Part shown: positions 1 through 7,129 of the stretch, one piece after another
Layout: each line of letters starts with the position of its first letter
Position numbering within the stretch: position 1 is the first letter of the stretch
Assembly (NCBI GenBank): GCA_041685735.1
Contig: JAWLFE010000037.1
Span: 1 to 28,437 of the forward strand
Direction of reading: 5' to 3'
Length of the DNA stretch: 28,437 nucleotides
Source of the DNA: CSSed11-175R1 sp041685735
GTDB taxonomy: Bacteria; Actinomycetota; Nitriliruptoria; Nitriliruptorales; Nitriliruptoraceae
Notes under the pieces: generated by a model
Database searches by the model: none
What the model was told of the DNA's origin: nothing
Seen by the model: only the letters and a program-made list of their open reading frames with translations
Position numbers and translations under genes: made by a program

Positions 1-97
1 GGGTGATCAGGCCAAGGTCGGCCAGCCCAAGGATGTGGGGGTCAGGACCGAGCATCTGCACTTCTTCGACCTCGACACCGGCCAGACCCTGCGCTGA
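1..97 (+). CDS. Sugar ABC transporter ATP-binding protein, C-terminal fragment
   Basis: Only the last 31 codons are present; reading starts in frame at base 2 and ends at TGA 95-97. The tail contains HLHFFDLDTGQTLR, which matches the end of the regulatory/TOBE region of MalK/UgpC/MsmK-type ATPases, where a 'hlHlFDp.TG..l' strand is usual. The protein would energise carbohydrate importers from the cytoplasmic face. It is followed after 146 bp, on the same strand, by binding-protein and permease genes that lack their own ATPase, so it probably serves them. It may also serve the second ABC system further on, which has no ATPase either; that is inference. Walker and signature motifs lie outside the window, so the assignment rests on the tail and the context. 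Confidence 0.72.
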   Translation, partial: GDQAKVGQPKDVGVRTEHLHFFDLDTGQTLR

Positions 98-243
98 TCC
101 CTGCCCGGAGCGCCGACACCGCGCGCCGAGGTCGGTGGGTACAGCTGGAAGGAGCACGAGTCACACGTAGGAGCACAGCACGAGACGCAGCACGGAAGCG
201 ATGTTGTACGAGGAACGTCAACCCCCGAGACAGGGAGAGCACC

Positions 244-1611
244 GTGAGGATCGCAAGACAACGCTGGTGGCGCACGCTCGCCGCCATGACCGCTCTGGCC
301 ATGCTGGCCGTCGCCTGTGGTAACGGCGACACCGAACCGGCCGATGACGATGACGCCCCGGATGATGAGGCTGCCGACGACGGCGACGTCTCGGAGGACG
401 ATGTCCCGGAAGGCGGCGAGGAAGGCACCCTCACGGTGCTCCACGCCCTGACCGGTGACACCGACACCGCGGGTCTGCGCGCCGCGTTCGACGCGTTCAC
501 CGAAGAGACCGGCATCGAGATCGAGGAGACGGGGACCGCGGACTTCGAGCAGTTGGCGGTGACCCGGGTCCAGGGTGGGAACCCACCCGACATCCTGCTG
601 CACCCGCAGCCCGGGTTGATGTTCGACCTGATCGACCAGGACCTGGCCTTCCCGCAGGATGACGCGCTGGACATGGACGCGCTGCGGTCGGACATGGTGG
701 AGGGTCTGGTCGAGCTCGGCGAGCGTGACGGCGACTTCTACGGTCTGATGGTCCGCCTGAGCCTGAAGTCGCTGGTCTGGTACGTGCCGGAGCGTTTCGA
801 AGCCGGCGGGTATGAGGTCCCCGAGACCTGGGAGGAGATGGTCGAGCTCGGTGACCAGATGGTCGCCGACGGCCAGACCCCCTGGTGCATCGGGATCGAG
901 TCCTCGGACGCGACCGGCTGGGTCGCCACCGACTGGATGGAGGACATCATGCTCCGACTGCACGGAGGCGAGGCGTACGACGACTGGATCACCAACGATC
1001 TGCCGTTCAACTCCCCCGAGGTCACGCAGGCCGTCGAGGAGTACATGAACCCGATCTGGTTCGGTGAGGGCCAGGTCTTCGGTGGTCCGCCCAACATCCT
1101 GCAGACCTCCTTCGGGGACTCGCCCCTTGGACTGTTCGACGAGAACTGCATGATGCACCGGCAGGCCAGCTTCATCTCCGGGTTCTTCCCGGACGACGTC
1201 ACCGTCGGCGAAGACGTCGACTTCTTCTACCTGCCGGAGATCGAAGCGTCCGACCCAGGTGCCCCGGTGTTGATCGCCGGTGACCTCGCGGCGGCCTACA
1301 CCGACAACCCGAGCACCGCCGAGTTCTTCCAGTACTTCGCAACACCCGCGTCCGGTGAGCCGTGGGCCGCAGAAGGCGCCTGGCTGTCACCCTTCAATGA
1401 CTTCGACACCTCGGCGTACGCCGAGGAGTCGCTGGCCGCGCAGGGTGAGATCGTCAGCAACGCCGACTTCGCTCGGTTCGACGCGTCCGACATGATGCCG
1501 GGTTCCGTCGGGGCCGGGTCGTTCTGGACCGAGATGGTCAACTACATCTCGCGTGGCGGAGAGGACCTCGAAGGCGCCCTCCAGACGATCGACGACTCCT
1601 GGCCTAGCTGA
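244..1611 (+). CDS. aglE: AglE-like alpha-glucoside ABC transporter substrate-binding lipoprotein
   Basis: This is a 455-residue extracytoplasmic family 1 binding lipoprotein that would capture alpha-glucosides (maltose, sucrose or trehalose type) for the downstream permeases. The N-terminus is a lipoprotein signal: a basic start, a hydrophobic core and lipobox LAVAC with Cys25. Residues 31-60 form an Asp/Glu-rich linker before the mature fold begins near TLTVLHALTGD. The segments GWVATDWMEDIMLRLHGGE and GDLAAAYTDNPSTAEFF resemble AglE proteins. The start is GTG, with AGGGAG about six bases upstream. A stem-loop and a TTG-started permease follow. The acidic linker is longer than in most homologues. 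The exact sugar cannot be read from the sequence; AglE is favoured because both adjacent permeases look like AglF and AglG. Confidence 0.85.
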   Translation: MRIARQRWWRTLAAMTALAMLAVACGNGDTEPADDDDAPDDEAADDGDVSEDDVPEGGEEGTLTVLHALTGDTDTAGLRAAFDAFTEETGIEIEETGTADFEQLAVTRVQGGNPPDILLHPQPGLMFDLIDQDLAFPQDDALDMDALRSDMVEGLVELGERDGDFYGLMVRLSLKSLVWYVPERFEAGGYEVPETWEEMVELGDQMVADGQTPWCIGIESSDATGWVATDWMEDIMLRLHGGEAYDDWITNDLPFNSPEVTQAVEEYMNPIWFGEGQVFGGPPNILQTSFGDSPLGLFDENCMMHRQASFISGFFPDDVTVGEDVDFFYLPEIEASDPGAPVLIAGDLAAAYTDNPSTAEFFQYFATPASGEPWAAEGAWLSPFNDFDTSAYAEESLAAQGEIVSNADFARFDASDMMPGSVGAGSFWTEMVNYISRGGEDLEGALQTIDDSWPS

Positions 1612-1641
1612 ACCTGCTAGACCAGACGCTGATGTCGTCGG

Positions 1642-1679
1642 CGGGTGGTGGGGGACCCTGGCGGGCTCCCCACCACCCG
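1642..1679 (+). promoter_or_regulatory. Intercistronic stem-loop between binding protein and permease genes
   Basis: There is a perfect 12-bp inverted repeat, CGGGTGGTGGGG at 1642-1653 and CCCCACCACCCG at 1668-1679, with a 14-base loop. It lies between the binding-protein stop (1611) and the permease start (1701), with no T tract. Such hairpins after binding-protein genes commonly protect the upstream mRNA or attenuate transcription into the permeases, as in malE-malF. Function here is inferred. Confidence 0.6.
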
Positions 1680-1700
1680 TGACACCAAGGGAGGGACATC

Positions 1701-2690
1701 TTGGGAAACGTCATATCCGGGCTCACTGCGATCGTCTTGGGCGTCGGTGGGGTGCTGGTCCTGTTCTGGGGCCTGAACTACCTCGTCGAGCGCATGTCCA
1801 AGAAGCAGGAGGAGCTGCTCAAACCGTACGTCTTCATCGGCCCCGCCCTGCTCGTCGTCGGGGTGTTCCTGCTGTATCCGTCGATCGTGACCTTCATCGA
1901 CAGCTTCAGGACGAACATCGGCACGGCGGACGAGGCCTGGACGCTCGAGAACTACCAGTTCCTGTTCACCGACGCGACGCTGCGTGACTCGTTCATCAAC
2001 AACTTCATCTGGATCCTGCTGGTCCCCGCCGGGGCCGTGGCGATCGGGCTGTTGGTCGCGGTCCTCGCCGACCGCCTGGCACCGACGTGGGAGAAGGTGT
2101 CGAAGTCGCTGATCTTCATGCCGATGGCGGTCAGTTTCGTCGGCGCCTCCACCATCTGGATGTTCATCTACACCTGGCGGGTCCCGGGTGAGCCACAGAT
2201 CGGGTTGCTGCCGGCCATCTTCCAGGGGCTCGGCAACCCGATGGACACCCCGATCCTGCAGAACTCGTCCTTCCGCCTGAACACGATCGCGTTGCTGGTC
2301 GTCATGATCTGGCTCCAGGCCGGGTTCGCGATGGTGCTGCTGTCTGCCGCGATCAAGAACGTGCCGGAGGACACGATCGAGGCCGCCCGGATCGACGGTG
2401 CGAGCGAGATCCAGATCTTCTGGCGGGTGACCGTGCCGCAGATCGCCTCCACGATCGTGGTGGTCACCACCACCATCCTGATCCTGGTGTTGAAGGTGTT
2501 CGACATCCCACGCGTGATGACGAGCGGGAACTTCAACACCAACGTCATCGCCAACGTGTACTTCAACCTCGAGTTCACCGCACGCCAGACCGGGCGGGCC
2601 TCCGTGGTCGTGGTCGCGCTGATCGTGCTGACGCTGCCGTTCATGTACATCAACATCAAGCGGTTCCGTGCCCAGGAGGCCATGCGATGA
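1701..2690 (+). CDS. aglF: AglF-like sugar ABC transporter permease
   Basis: This 329-residue inner-membrane protein is the MalF/AglF-type half of an alpha-glucoside importer channel. An extra N-terminal membrane segment (about residues 8-28) and a short charged stretch precede the usual first helix at KPYVFIGPALLVVGVFLLYP. The cytoplasmic EAA loop, which contacts the ATPase, is at residues 227-248 (EAARIDGASEIQIFWRVTVP). KVFDIPRVMTSGNFNTNVIA near residues 265-284 is characteristic of AglF. The start is TTG at 1701, chosen because AGGGAGG lies about six bases upstream. The stop overlaps the next start by four bases (ATGA at 2687-2690), so the two permeases are probably translationally coupled. 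Substrate class is inferred from family resemblance. Confidence 0.85.
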   Translation: MGNVISGLTAIVLGVGGVLVLFWGLNYLVERMSKKQEELLKPYVFIGPALLVVGVFLLYPSIVTFIDSFRTNIGTADEAWTLENYQFLFTDATLRDSFINNFIWILLVPAGAVAIGLLVAVLADRLAPTWEKVSKSLIFMPMAVSFVGASTIWMFIYTWRVPGEPQIGLLPAIFQGLGNPMDTPILQNSSFRLNTIALLVVMIWLQAGFAMVLLSAAIKNVPEDTIEAARIDGASEIQIFWRVTVPQIASTIVVVTTTILILVLKVFDIPRVMTSGNFNTNVIANVYFNLEFTARQTGRASVVVVALIVLTLPFMYINIKRFRAQEAMR

Positions 2691-3613
2691 GCGACGCCAC
2701 CAAGCCCACGGAAACCGGCGACGCCCCGACCCCGGAAGCCGAAGCGACGACCGGTCCGGGCCGGGAGACCCTCGCACCCCCCAAGGAGGCGTCGCGCTCG
2801 TCGTGGCCGGTGCGCATCGGATTGTTGGCCGTCGTGCTCATCTGGATGATCCCGATGATCGGCCTGTTGGTGGCCTCGTTCCGAGGTTCGGTCGCCACCC
2901 GCAGTAGCGGCTGGTGGACGGTGTTCACCGGTGGCGAGGTCGCCCTGAGCCTCGACAACTACCAGCGTGTGCTCAGCGACGGCATGGGTGAGTCGTTCAT
3001 CAACTCCCTGACGGTCGCCGTCCCCGCGACAGTGATCCCGATCCTGGCCGCGGCGTTCGCCGCCTACGCGTTCTCCTGGATGGAGTTCCGGGGTCGCGAA
3101 TGGTTGTTCGTCCTGTTCGTCGGCCTGCTGGTCGTGCCGTTGCAGGTCGCGTTCATCCCGCTGACCCGGTTGTTCATCGACCTCGGTGTCCAGAGCGACT
3201 TCATCAAGGTGTGGCTCGCCCACACCGGGTTCGGGATGCCGCTCGCGGTCTACATCCTGCGCAACTACATCGGCTCGCTGCCCCGTGAGGTCATCGAGTC
3301 GGCTCGCGTCGACGGCGCCAGTCACTTCCAGACCTTCTGGCGGTTGATCATGCCGCTGTCGGTCCCGGCACTCGCCGCGTTCGCCATCTTCCAGTTCCTC
3401 TGGACCTGGAACGACTTCCTCGTCGCGTTGGTCTTCATGGTCAACAACGAGGTGGTCACGGTGACACTGGCCGAACTGGTCGGGTCCCGCGGGCAGGACT
3501 GGCACCTGCTGACCGCCGGTGCCTTCATCACGATGGTGGTCCCGTTGATCGTCTTCTTCGGGCTCCAACGCTTCTTCATCCGTGGGCTGACCGCAGGGTC
3601 CGTCAAGGGATGA
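2687..3613 (+). CDS. aglG: AglG-like sugar ABC transporter permease
   Basis: This 308-residue inner-membrane protein is the MalG/AglG-type partner of the preceding permease. A hydrophilic Pro/Thr-rich N-terminal tail of about 45 residues precedes the first helix (IGLLAVVLIWMIPMIGLLVA). The following external segment, with SGWWTVF, is typical of AglG. The EAA loop, ESARVDGASHFQTFWRLIMP, lies near residues 204-223 and is followed by the conserved FQFLWTWNDFLVALVF. The ATG start lies inside an ATGA overlap with the upstream gene. The operon appears to end here, because a perfect 14-bp hairpin begins 11 bp after the stop. Together with the binding lipoprotein and a MalK-type ATPase it would form a complete type I carbohydrate importer. 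Confidence 0.86.
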   Translation: MSDATKPTETGDAPTPEAEATTGPGRETLAPPKEASRSSWPVRIGLLAVVLIWMIPMIGLLVASFRGSVATRSSGWWTVFTGGEVALSLDNYQRVLSDGMGESFINSLTVAVPATVIPILAAAFAAYAFSWMEFRGREWLFVLFVGLLVVPLQVAFIPLTRLFIDLGVQSDFIKVWLAHTGFGMPLAVYILRNYIGSLPREVIESARVDGASHFQTFWRLIMPLSVPALAAFAIFQFLWTWNDFLVALVFMVNNEVVTVTLAELVGSRGQDWHLLTAGAFITMVVPLIVFFGLQRFFIRGLTAGSVKG

Positions 3614-3623
3614 GCCAGACGCC

Positions 3624-3654
3624 GTCGCGGCCGCGCCTCAGGCGCGGCCGCGAC
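3624..3654 (+). terminator. Perfect GC hairpin at the end of the alpha-glucoside operon
   Basis: The arms are GTCGCGGCCGCGCC (3624-3637) and GGCGCGGCCGCGAC (3641-3654), 14 bp with no mismatch and a TCA loop. It starts 11 bp after the last permease stop. There is no U tract, so it may be a high-GC intrinsic terminator lacking the tail or an mRNA 3'-end stabiliser. Confidence 0.7.
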
Positions 3655-3687
3655 GTGCACACATGAGGTCAGGGAGGGTCGACGGCG

Positions 3688-5025
3688 GTGCGCTTCCAAC
3701 TCACCGCCCGGACGGGACATCCGGACTTCCTGGACCTACCGTGGGCCGAGCCGCTCGCGGACTGGGAGCACGACCGGTTGGTCGAGATGCCGATGGGCAT
3801 CCACCGCCACGTGGTCCGCACGGTGCGCTACGGGGACCGCCTGTACCACCTCAAGGAACTCCCCCGTCGCTACGCGGAGCGGGAGTGGCGCTTCCTCCGC
3901 CACATCAAGGAGGAGGGGGTCCCGGTCGTCGATGTCGTTGGGGTGGTCAGCCGTCGCGACACCCCGGACGGTGAACGCCTGGACGCGGTGCTGATCACCG
4001 AGCACCTGGAGTTCTCCGTTCCCTACCGGCTGCTGTTCCTGCGCCAGGAGCACCGCACGCTGCGCGACCCCATCCTGGACGCACTCGTGCACCTGCTCGT
4101 CCGCCTGCACATCAACGGCTTCGTGTGGGGCGACTGCTCCCTGTCGAACACGCTCTTCCGCCGCGACGCGGGGAGCCTGTCGGCCTACCTGGTCGACACC
4201 GAGACGGGCGAGCTGTACGACGAGCTGTCTCCCGGGCAACGCCAGATGGACATCGAACTGGCGATCGAGAAGTGCGCGGGCGAACTGTTCGACCTGCAGG
4301 CGTCCGGCGTCCTCTCGTCCGACGTTGACCCGTTCGAGCTCGGCGAGGAACTGCAGCAGCGCTACGACCGCCTGTGGACCGAACTGACCAACGACGAGGT
4401 GTTCACCGATGATGAGCGCTACCGGATCCACGACCGGCTGCGGCGGATCAACGAGCTCGGCTACGACGTCGACGAACTCGAGCTGGTGCAGGATGAACCG
4501 GGCATGACCCGGATGAAGCTCAAGACCTACGTGCTGGAGCCGGGCCGGTACCGACGGATCCTGCGGCAGTTGACGGGGATGGACGTGCAGGACAACCAGG
4601 CGCGGCGGCTGCTCAACGACATCCACAACTTCGGGGCCTGGCTCCAGCAGGATGAGGGCCGTTCGTTGCCGGAGTCCGTCATCGCGCACCGCTGGATGGA
4701 GCACTCGTTCGAACCGACCGTCGCGGTCGTGCCCGAGGAGCTCCGCGGCCGTCGTGAACCGGCCGAGATCTTCCACGAGGTACTCGATCACTGGCACCGC
4801 CTGTCCGACGCCGAGGGCGCCGACATCGACCTGTTCGATGCCGCCCAGCACTACGTCGATCAGGTCCTGCGCGATCTACCTGACGAACGGGTCGTCTCGC
4901 CGAGCGAAGGCGACGACGATGACGATGACGACCTCCACGGTTACCTCCCGGATCCGCTCGCCGACACCGGGACCCTACGGGCCGTCCAGCTCGCTGAGGA
5001 AGGCGCGCAGGACGGGGAGCAGTAG
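3688..5025 (+). CDS. DUF4032 protein with a lipopolysaccharide-kinase-like N-terminal domain
   Basis: This 445-residue cytoplasmic protein has no signal or membrane segment. Its N-terminal half looks like a protein-kinase-like fold: a candidate ATP-binding lysine near residue 56 (YHLKEL), a catalytic-loop-like WGDCSLSNTLF (Asp149, Asn154) and a metal-binding LVDTETG (Asp170). The C-terminal half, about residues 240-400, matches the DUF4032 region of actinobacterial proteins. The natural substrate is unknown, so no reaction is claimed. The tail contains a run of seven aspartates. The start is GTG with AGGGAGGG upstream. The last 51 bases overlap the end of the convergent hydrolase gene. It lies outside the preceding transport operon, separated by the hairpin. 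Confidence 0.8.
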   Translation: MRFQLTARTGHPDFLDLPWAEPLADWEHDRLVEMPMGIHRHVVRTVRYGDRLYHLKELPRRYAEREWRFLRHIKEEGVPVVDVVGVVSRRDTPDGERLDAVLITEHLEFSVPYRLLFLRQEHRTLRDPILDALVHLLVRLHINGFVWGDCSLSNTLFRRDAGSLSAYLVDTETGELYDELSPGQRQMDIELAIEKCAGELFDLQASGVLSSDVDPFELGEELQQRYDRLWTELTNDEVFTDDERYRIHDRLRRINELGYDVDELELVQDEPGMTRMKLKTYVLEPGRYRRILRQLTGMDVQDNQARRLLNDIHNFGAWLQQDEGRSLPESVIAHRWMEHSFEPTVAVVPEELRGRREPAEIFHEVLDHWHRLSDAEGADIDLFDAAQHYVDQVLRDLPDERVVSPSEGDDDDDDDLHGYLPDPLADTGTLRAVQLAEEGAQDGEQ

Positions 5026-5880
5026 ATCGGGTCGCTCTTCCTGGGGGGTGTGTCCCGTCTCCGGCAGCAGGTGGAACCGGCCACCGGGCAACGCGCCGGC
5101 GGTGCGGCGGTTCCACCGCGGGCGGATGATCCGGTCCGAGGCGCCGGCGACCACCAGGGTGGGGGCCTGCACCGATCGGACGAGGCCGCGGAGATCGGGT
5201 GGGGGCTCGGCGGTCATGACCTCCCAGAACCCCCGGTCCCATCCCTCGACCTGCATCGCCCGTGTGTACGCGTCGACGTCCTCATCGCCGGCACGGGATG
5301 GATCGTGCCAGGACCGTGACACGCGCTCACGGGTGATCTCGCCGGCGGCCCGCCGCACGATCCCGGTCCCGATCGCACGCAGTGGCCAGGTGCGCAGGGC
5401 CGGTCGCACCATCCTGGGCGCTCCGACGTCCCCGGTGATCGCGGGGCTCAGCAGCGCCATCCCCCGGATGCGGCCGGGGGCACGGCGATAGGTCTCCAAC
5501 GCCGCGGTGCCGCCTGCCGACGAGCCCACGAGGGCCGCGGTCGGTGCGTCGAGGTCATCCAGCAGTGCCATCGCGATGCGCGTCGACATCTGTCGGGTGT
5601 AGGGGTTGATGTCCGGCCACCTCGACCGGGGTGGGCGTTCGGTGAGCCCGAACCCGACGCGGTCGAACGACACGACGCGGTAGCGGTCCGACAGGTCGTC
5701 GTGGACGTGTCGCCAGGTCGCCACGTTGCCGTAGAAGTGGTGGAACAGCAGCACCGTGGGGGCAGCTGTGGGGCCGGTGACCCGATGATGGATCGACACG
5801 CCATCGACATCGAGGAAGCGACCATCGGGACCGGCGAGTGCCTGGGCCGGTCGGGTACTGGCCGTGCGGGCGGATGCCAT
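4975..5880 (-). CDS. Alpha/beta-fold hydrolase
   Basis: This is a 301-residue cytoplasmic hydrolase of the alpha/beta superfamily. The nucleophile elbow GSSAGG places Ser121 as the catalytic serine. The acid is probably Asp249 in GASDRII and the histidine His277 in ETGHTPQEE. An oxyanion-hole motif, FHHFYGN, lies near residues 46-52. Length and the FDRVGFGLTERP segment are typical of esterase or haloalkane-dehalogenase-like members, but the substrate cannot be told. Its 3' end overlaps the convergent DUF4032 gene by 51 bases. No clear ribosome-binding site precedes the ATG at 5880, so the start is less certain than the rest. It appears monocistronic. Confidence 0.82.
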   Translation of the reverse strand: MASARTASTRPAQALAGPDGRFLDVDGVSIHHRVTGPTAAPTVLLFHHFYGNVATWRHVHDDLSDRYRVVSFDRVGFGLTERPPRSRWPDINPYTRQMSTRIAMALLDDLDAPTAALVGSSAGGTAALETYRRAPGRIRGMALLSPAITGDVGAPRMVRPALRTWPLRAIGTGIVRRAAGEITRERVSRSWHDPSRAGDEDVDAYTRAMQVEGWDRGFWEVMTAEPPPDLRGLVRSVQAPTLVVAGASDRIIRPRWNRRTAGALPGGRFHLLPETGHTPQEERPDLLLPVLRAFLSELDGP

Positions 5881-5924
5881 GGTTGACCGATCGGGCGACG
5901 GAAGTGGGGGGGTCGACGGGGAGG

Positions 5925-5950
5925 CTGGCGGGTCTGGCGGGTCTGGCGGA
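5925..5950. repeat. Short 9-bp tandem repeat in intergenic DNA
   Basis: CTGGCGGGT is present in two exact copies plus a near-complete third. It lies in the 240-bp gap between the divergent hydrolase and DUF2510 genes. No gene, convincing promoter or other structure was seen in the part of the gap nearest the hydrolase start. Confidence 0.6.
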
Positions 5951-6064
5951 GCGAGTCAGCACATAGCGGCGTCCGGGAGCGGTCCTTCGGCCCCGGCGGG
6001 AACGGCACCGCGTGTGATCCCACCCAGGTTCGTACTGGTACCGCATCTGGTTGGTCCGCAGGGG

Positions 6065-6093
6065 TGACCGTTCGGGTGGTCTCCGACTAGCGT
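6065..6093 (+). promoter_or_regulatory. Candidate promoter of the DUF2510/DUF2752 pair
   Basis: TAGCGT at 6088-6093 fits the actinobacterial -10 pattern TANNNT. A weak -35-like TGACCG lies 17 bp upstream at 6065-6070. A purine-rich AGGGGGCG lies just before the ATG at 6121. The -35 match is poor, so this is tentative. Confidence 0.4.
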
Positions 6094-6120
6094 GCCGGGT
6101 CTTCGAACCAGGGGGCGACG

Positions 6121-6618
6121 ATGGCTGAGGGGCAGGACGGCGGAGGCAGCCCGGCACCGGGGTGGTACCCGGATCCGGAGAACCCGGGGAACCGGCGGTG
6201 GTGGGACGGCATCGCGTGGTCGACGTTCTCGGAGCCGCTCGGAGGCGGGAGTTCGCTCTCCCCGGCCAGTGGCTCGTCGATCTCGCCGGGCACGCCACCG
6301 GGACCGACCGGCGGCCCACCGCCAGGATCCTTCCCGCCGGCCTCGGCGCCCCGCCCGGCGGCTGGAGCCCCGAAGATCGATCCGTGGCTGTGGCAGTCGA
6401 TCCTCGCGACACTCTTCTGCTGCCTGCCGCTCGGGGTGGTCGGGATCGTCTTCGCCGCGCAGTCACAGTCCGCGATGAGTGTGGGTTCATACGACGTGGC
6501 CCGAGAGAAGGCGAGGACCGCGAGGCTCTGCACCCTGTGGTCCGTCGGTCTCGTTCTGGGCCTCGGTGTCGTCTGGCTGCTGTTCCTCGTCGTCGGCGTC
6601 GCGTCGGCGGGGTTCTGA
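6121..6618 (+). CDS. DUF2510 and CD225/dispanin-like membrane protein
   Basis: This is a 165-residue protein of unknown function. Residues 11-36 form a DUF2510 motif (PAPGWYPDPE followed by RRWWDGIAWS). A flexible Gly/Ser/Pro-rich linker spans about 38-84. The C-terminal part resembles the CD225/dispanin fold: WLWQSILATLFCCLPLGVVG near residues 89-108, then AREKARTARL and a second hydrophobic segment to the end. This predicts one re-entrant or membrane-embedded helix and one transmembrane helix, with the DUF2510 tryptophan-rich head probably cytoplasmic. The adjacent cysteines CC match those found in CD225 proteins. The next gene starts one base after its stop, suggesting a two-gene operon of small membrane proteins. 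Confidence 0.8.
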   Translation: MAEGQDGGGSPAPGWYPDPENPGNRRWWDGIAWSTFSEPLGGGSSLSPASGSSISPGTPPGPTGGPPPGSFPPASAPRPAAGAPKIDPWLWQSILATLFCCLPLGVVGIVFAAQSQSAMSVGSYDVAREKARTARLCTLWSVGLVLGLGVVWLLFLVVGVASAGF

Positions 6619-6619
6619 G

Positions 6620-7078
6620 GTGTCCCGGTCCGTCCGCGTCGTCGAGCCGGTCAGCCGGATGGTCGACACGTTGCCGCGATGGGTCGCCCCGGCCACGGTG
6701 GGCGTCGTGGCACTCGTCGGCACGGCCGTCGTCGGGACCCTCGATCCCGAGGTGCGTGGTCACCTCACGCCCGGCTGTCCCTTCCGGACGCTGACCGGTC
6801 TGGACTGCCCGGGCTGTGGCGGCACCCGAGCGCTCTACGCGTTGACGCAAGGGGATCCCGGCCTCGCGATCGAGCACAACGTGGTGACGGTGGTGGCACT
6901 GCCCCTGCTGGTCCTGGCCTGGGCGGTGTGGGCCGCCTACCGGCTCGGATGGCGTGATCGCCCGGCGGTGGTCAGCCCCGCCGTCGCGTATGGGATCTTC
7001 GCGACCCTGGTGACCTTCTTCGTGCTCCGCAACCTCCCGTGGTTCCCGTTCACGTGGTTGGGTTCCGGTGCGGGGTAG
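6620..7078 (+). CDS. DUF2752 small membrane protein
   Basis: This 152-residue membrane protein has the DUF2752 signature CPFRTLTGLDCPGCGGTR at residues 53-70, with three cysteines and the usual HN pair downstream (IEHNVV). Hydrophobic segments lie near residues 22-41, 88-108 and 120-137. Its function is unknown. The chosen start is GTG at 6620, one base after the stop of the upstream gene. The frame stays open further upstream, but that part lies wholly inside the neighbour and reads as Arg-rich shadow sequence. A later ATG at 6659 is an alternative start. The tight spacing implies translational coupling with the DUF2510 gene. Confidence 0.8.
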   Translation: MSRSVRVVEPVSRMVDTLPRWVAPATVGVVALVGTAVVGTLDPEVRGHLTPGCPFRTLTGLDCPGCGGTRALYALTQGDPGLAIEHNVVTVVALPLLVLAWAVWAAYRLGWRDRPAVVSPAVAYGIFATLVTFFVLRNLPWFPFTWLGSGAG

Positions 7079-7117
7079 GTCGTGTCGGCCCCGCGCGAGG
7101 GCCGCTGCGATGTGGTC

Positions 7118-7123
7118 TACGCT
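7118..7123 (+). promoter_or_regulatory. Candidate -10 element for a leaderless metG transcript
   Basis: TACGCT matches TANNNT and ends exactly six bases before the ATG at 7130, so transcription would start at or next to the start codon. No Shine-Dalgarno sequence precedes this ATG. A small GC hairpin (CGGCCC at 7086-7091 with GGGCCG at 7099-7104) lies upstream. No clear -35 is seen. Confidence 0.5.
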
Positions 7124-7129
7124 CACGAC

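Noticed and set aside
203..222. Imperfect inverted repeat GTTG-T-ACG / CGT-CAAC upstream of the first binding-protein gene
   Set aside because: Seven pairs with a bulge are too few to call an operator, and no promoter hexamers are aligned with it.
2168..3568. Long open frame on the minus strand opposite both AglF/AglG-like permeases
   Set aside because: Its product is an Arg/Asp/Gln/His-rich low-complexity sequence without family motifs, and the plus strand holds two clear permeases. Long antisense frames are expected in high-GC DNA.
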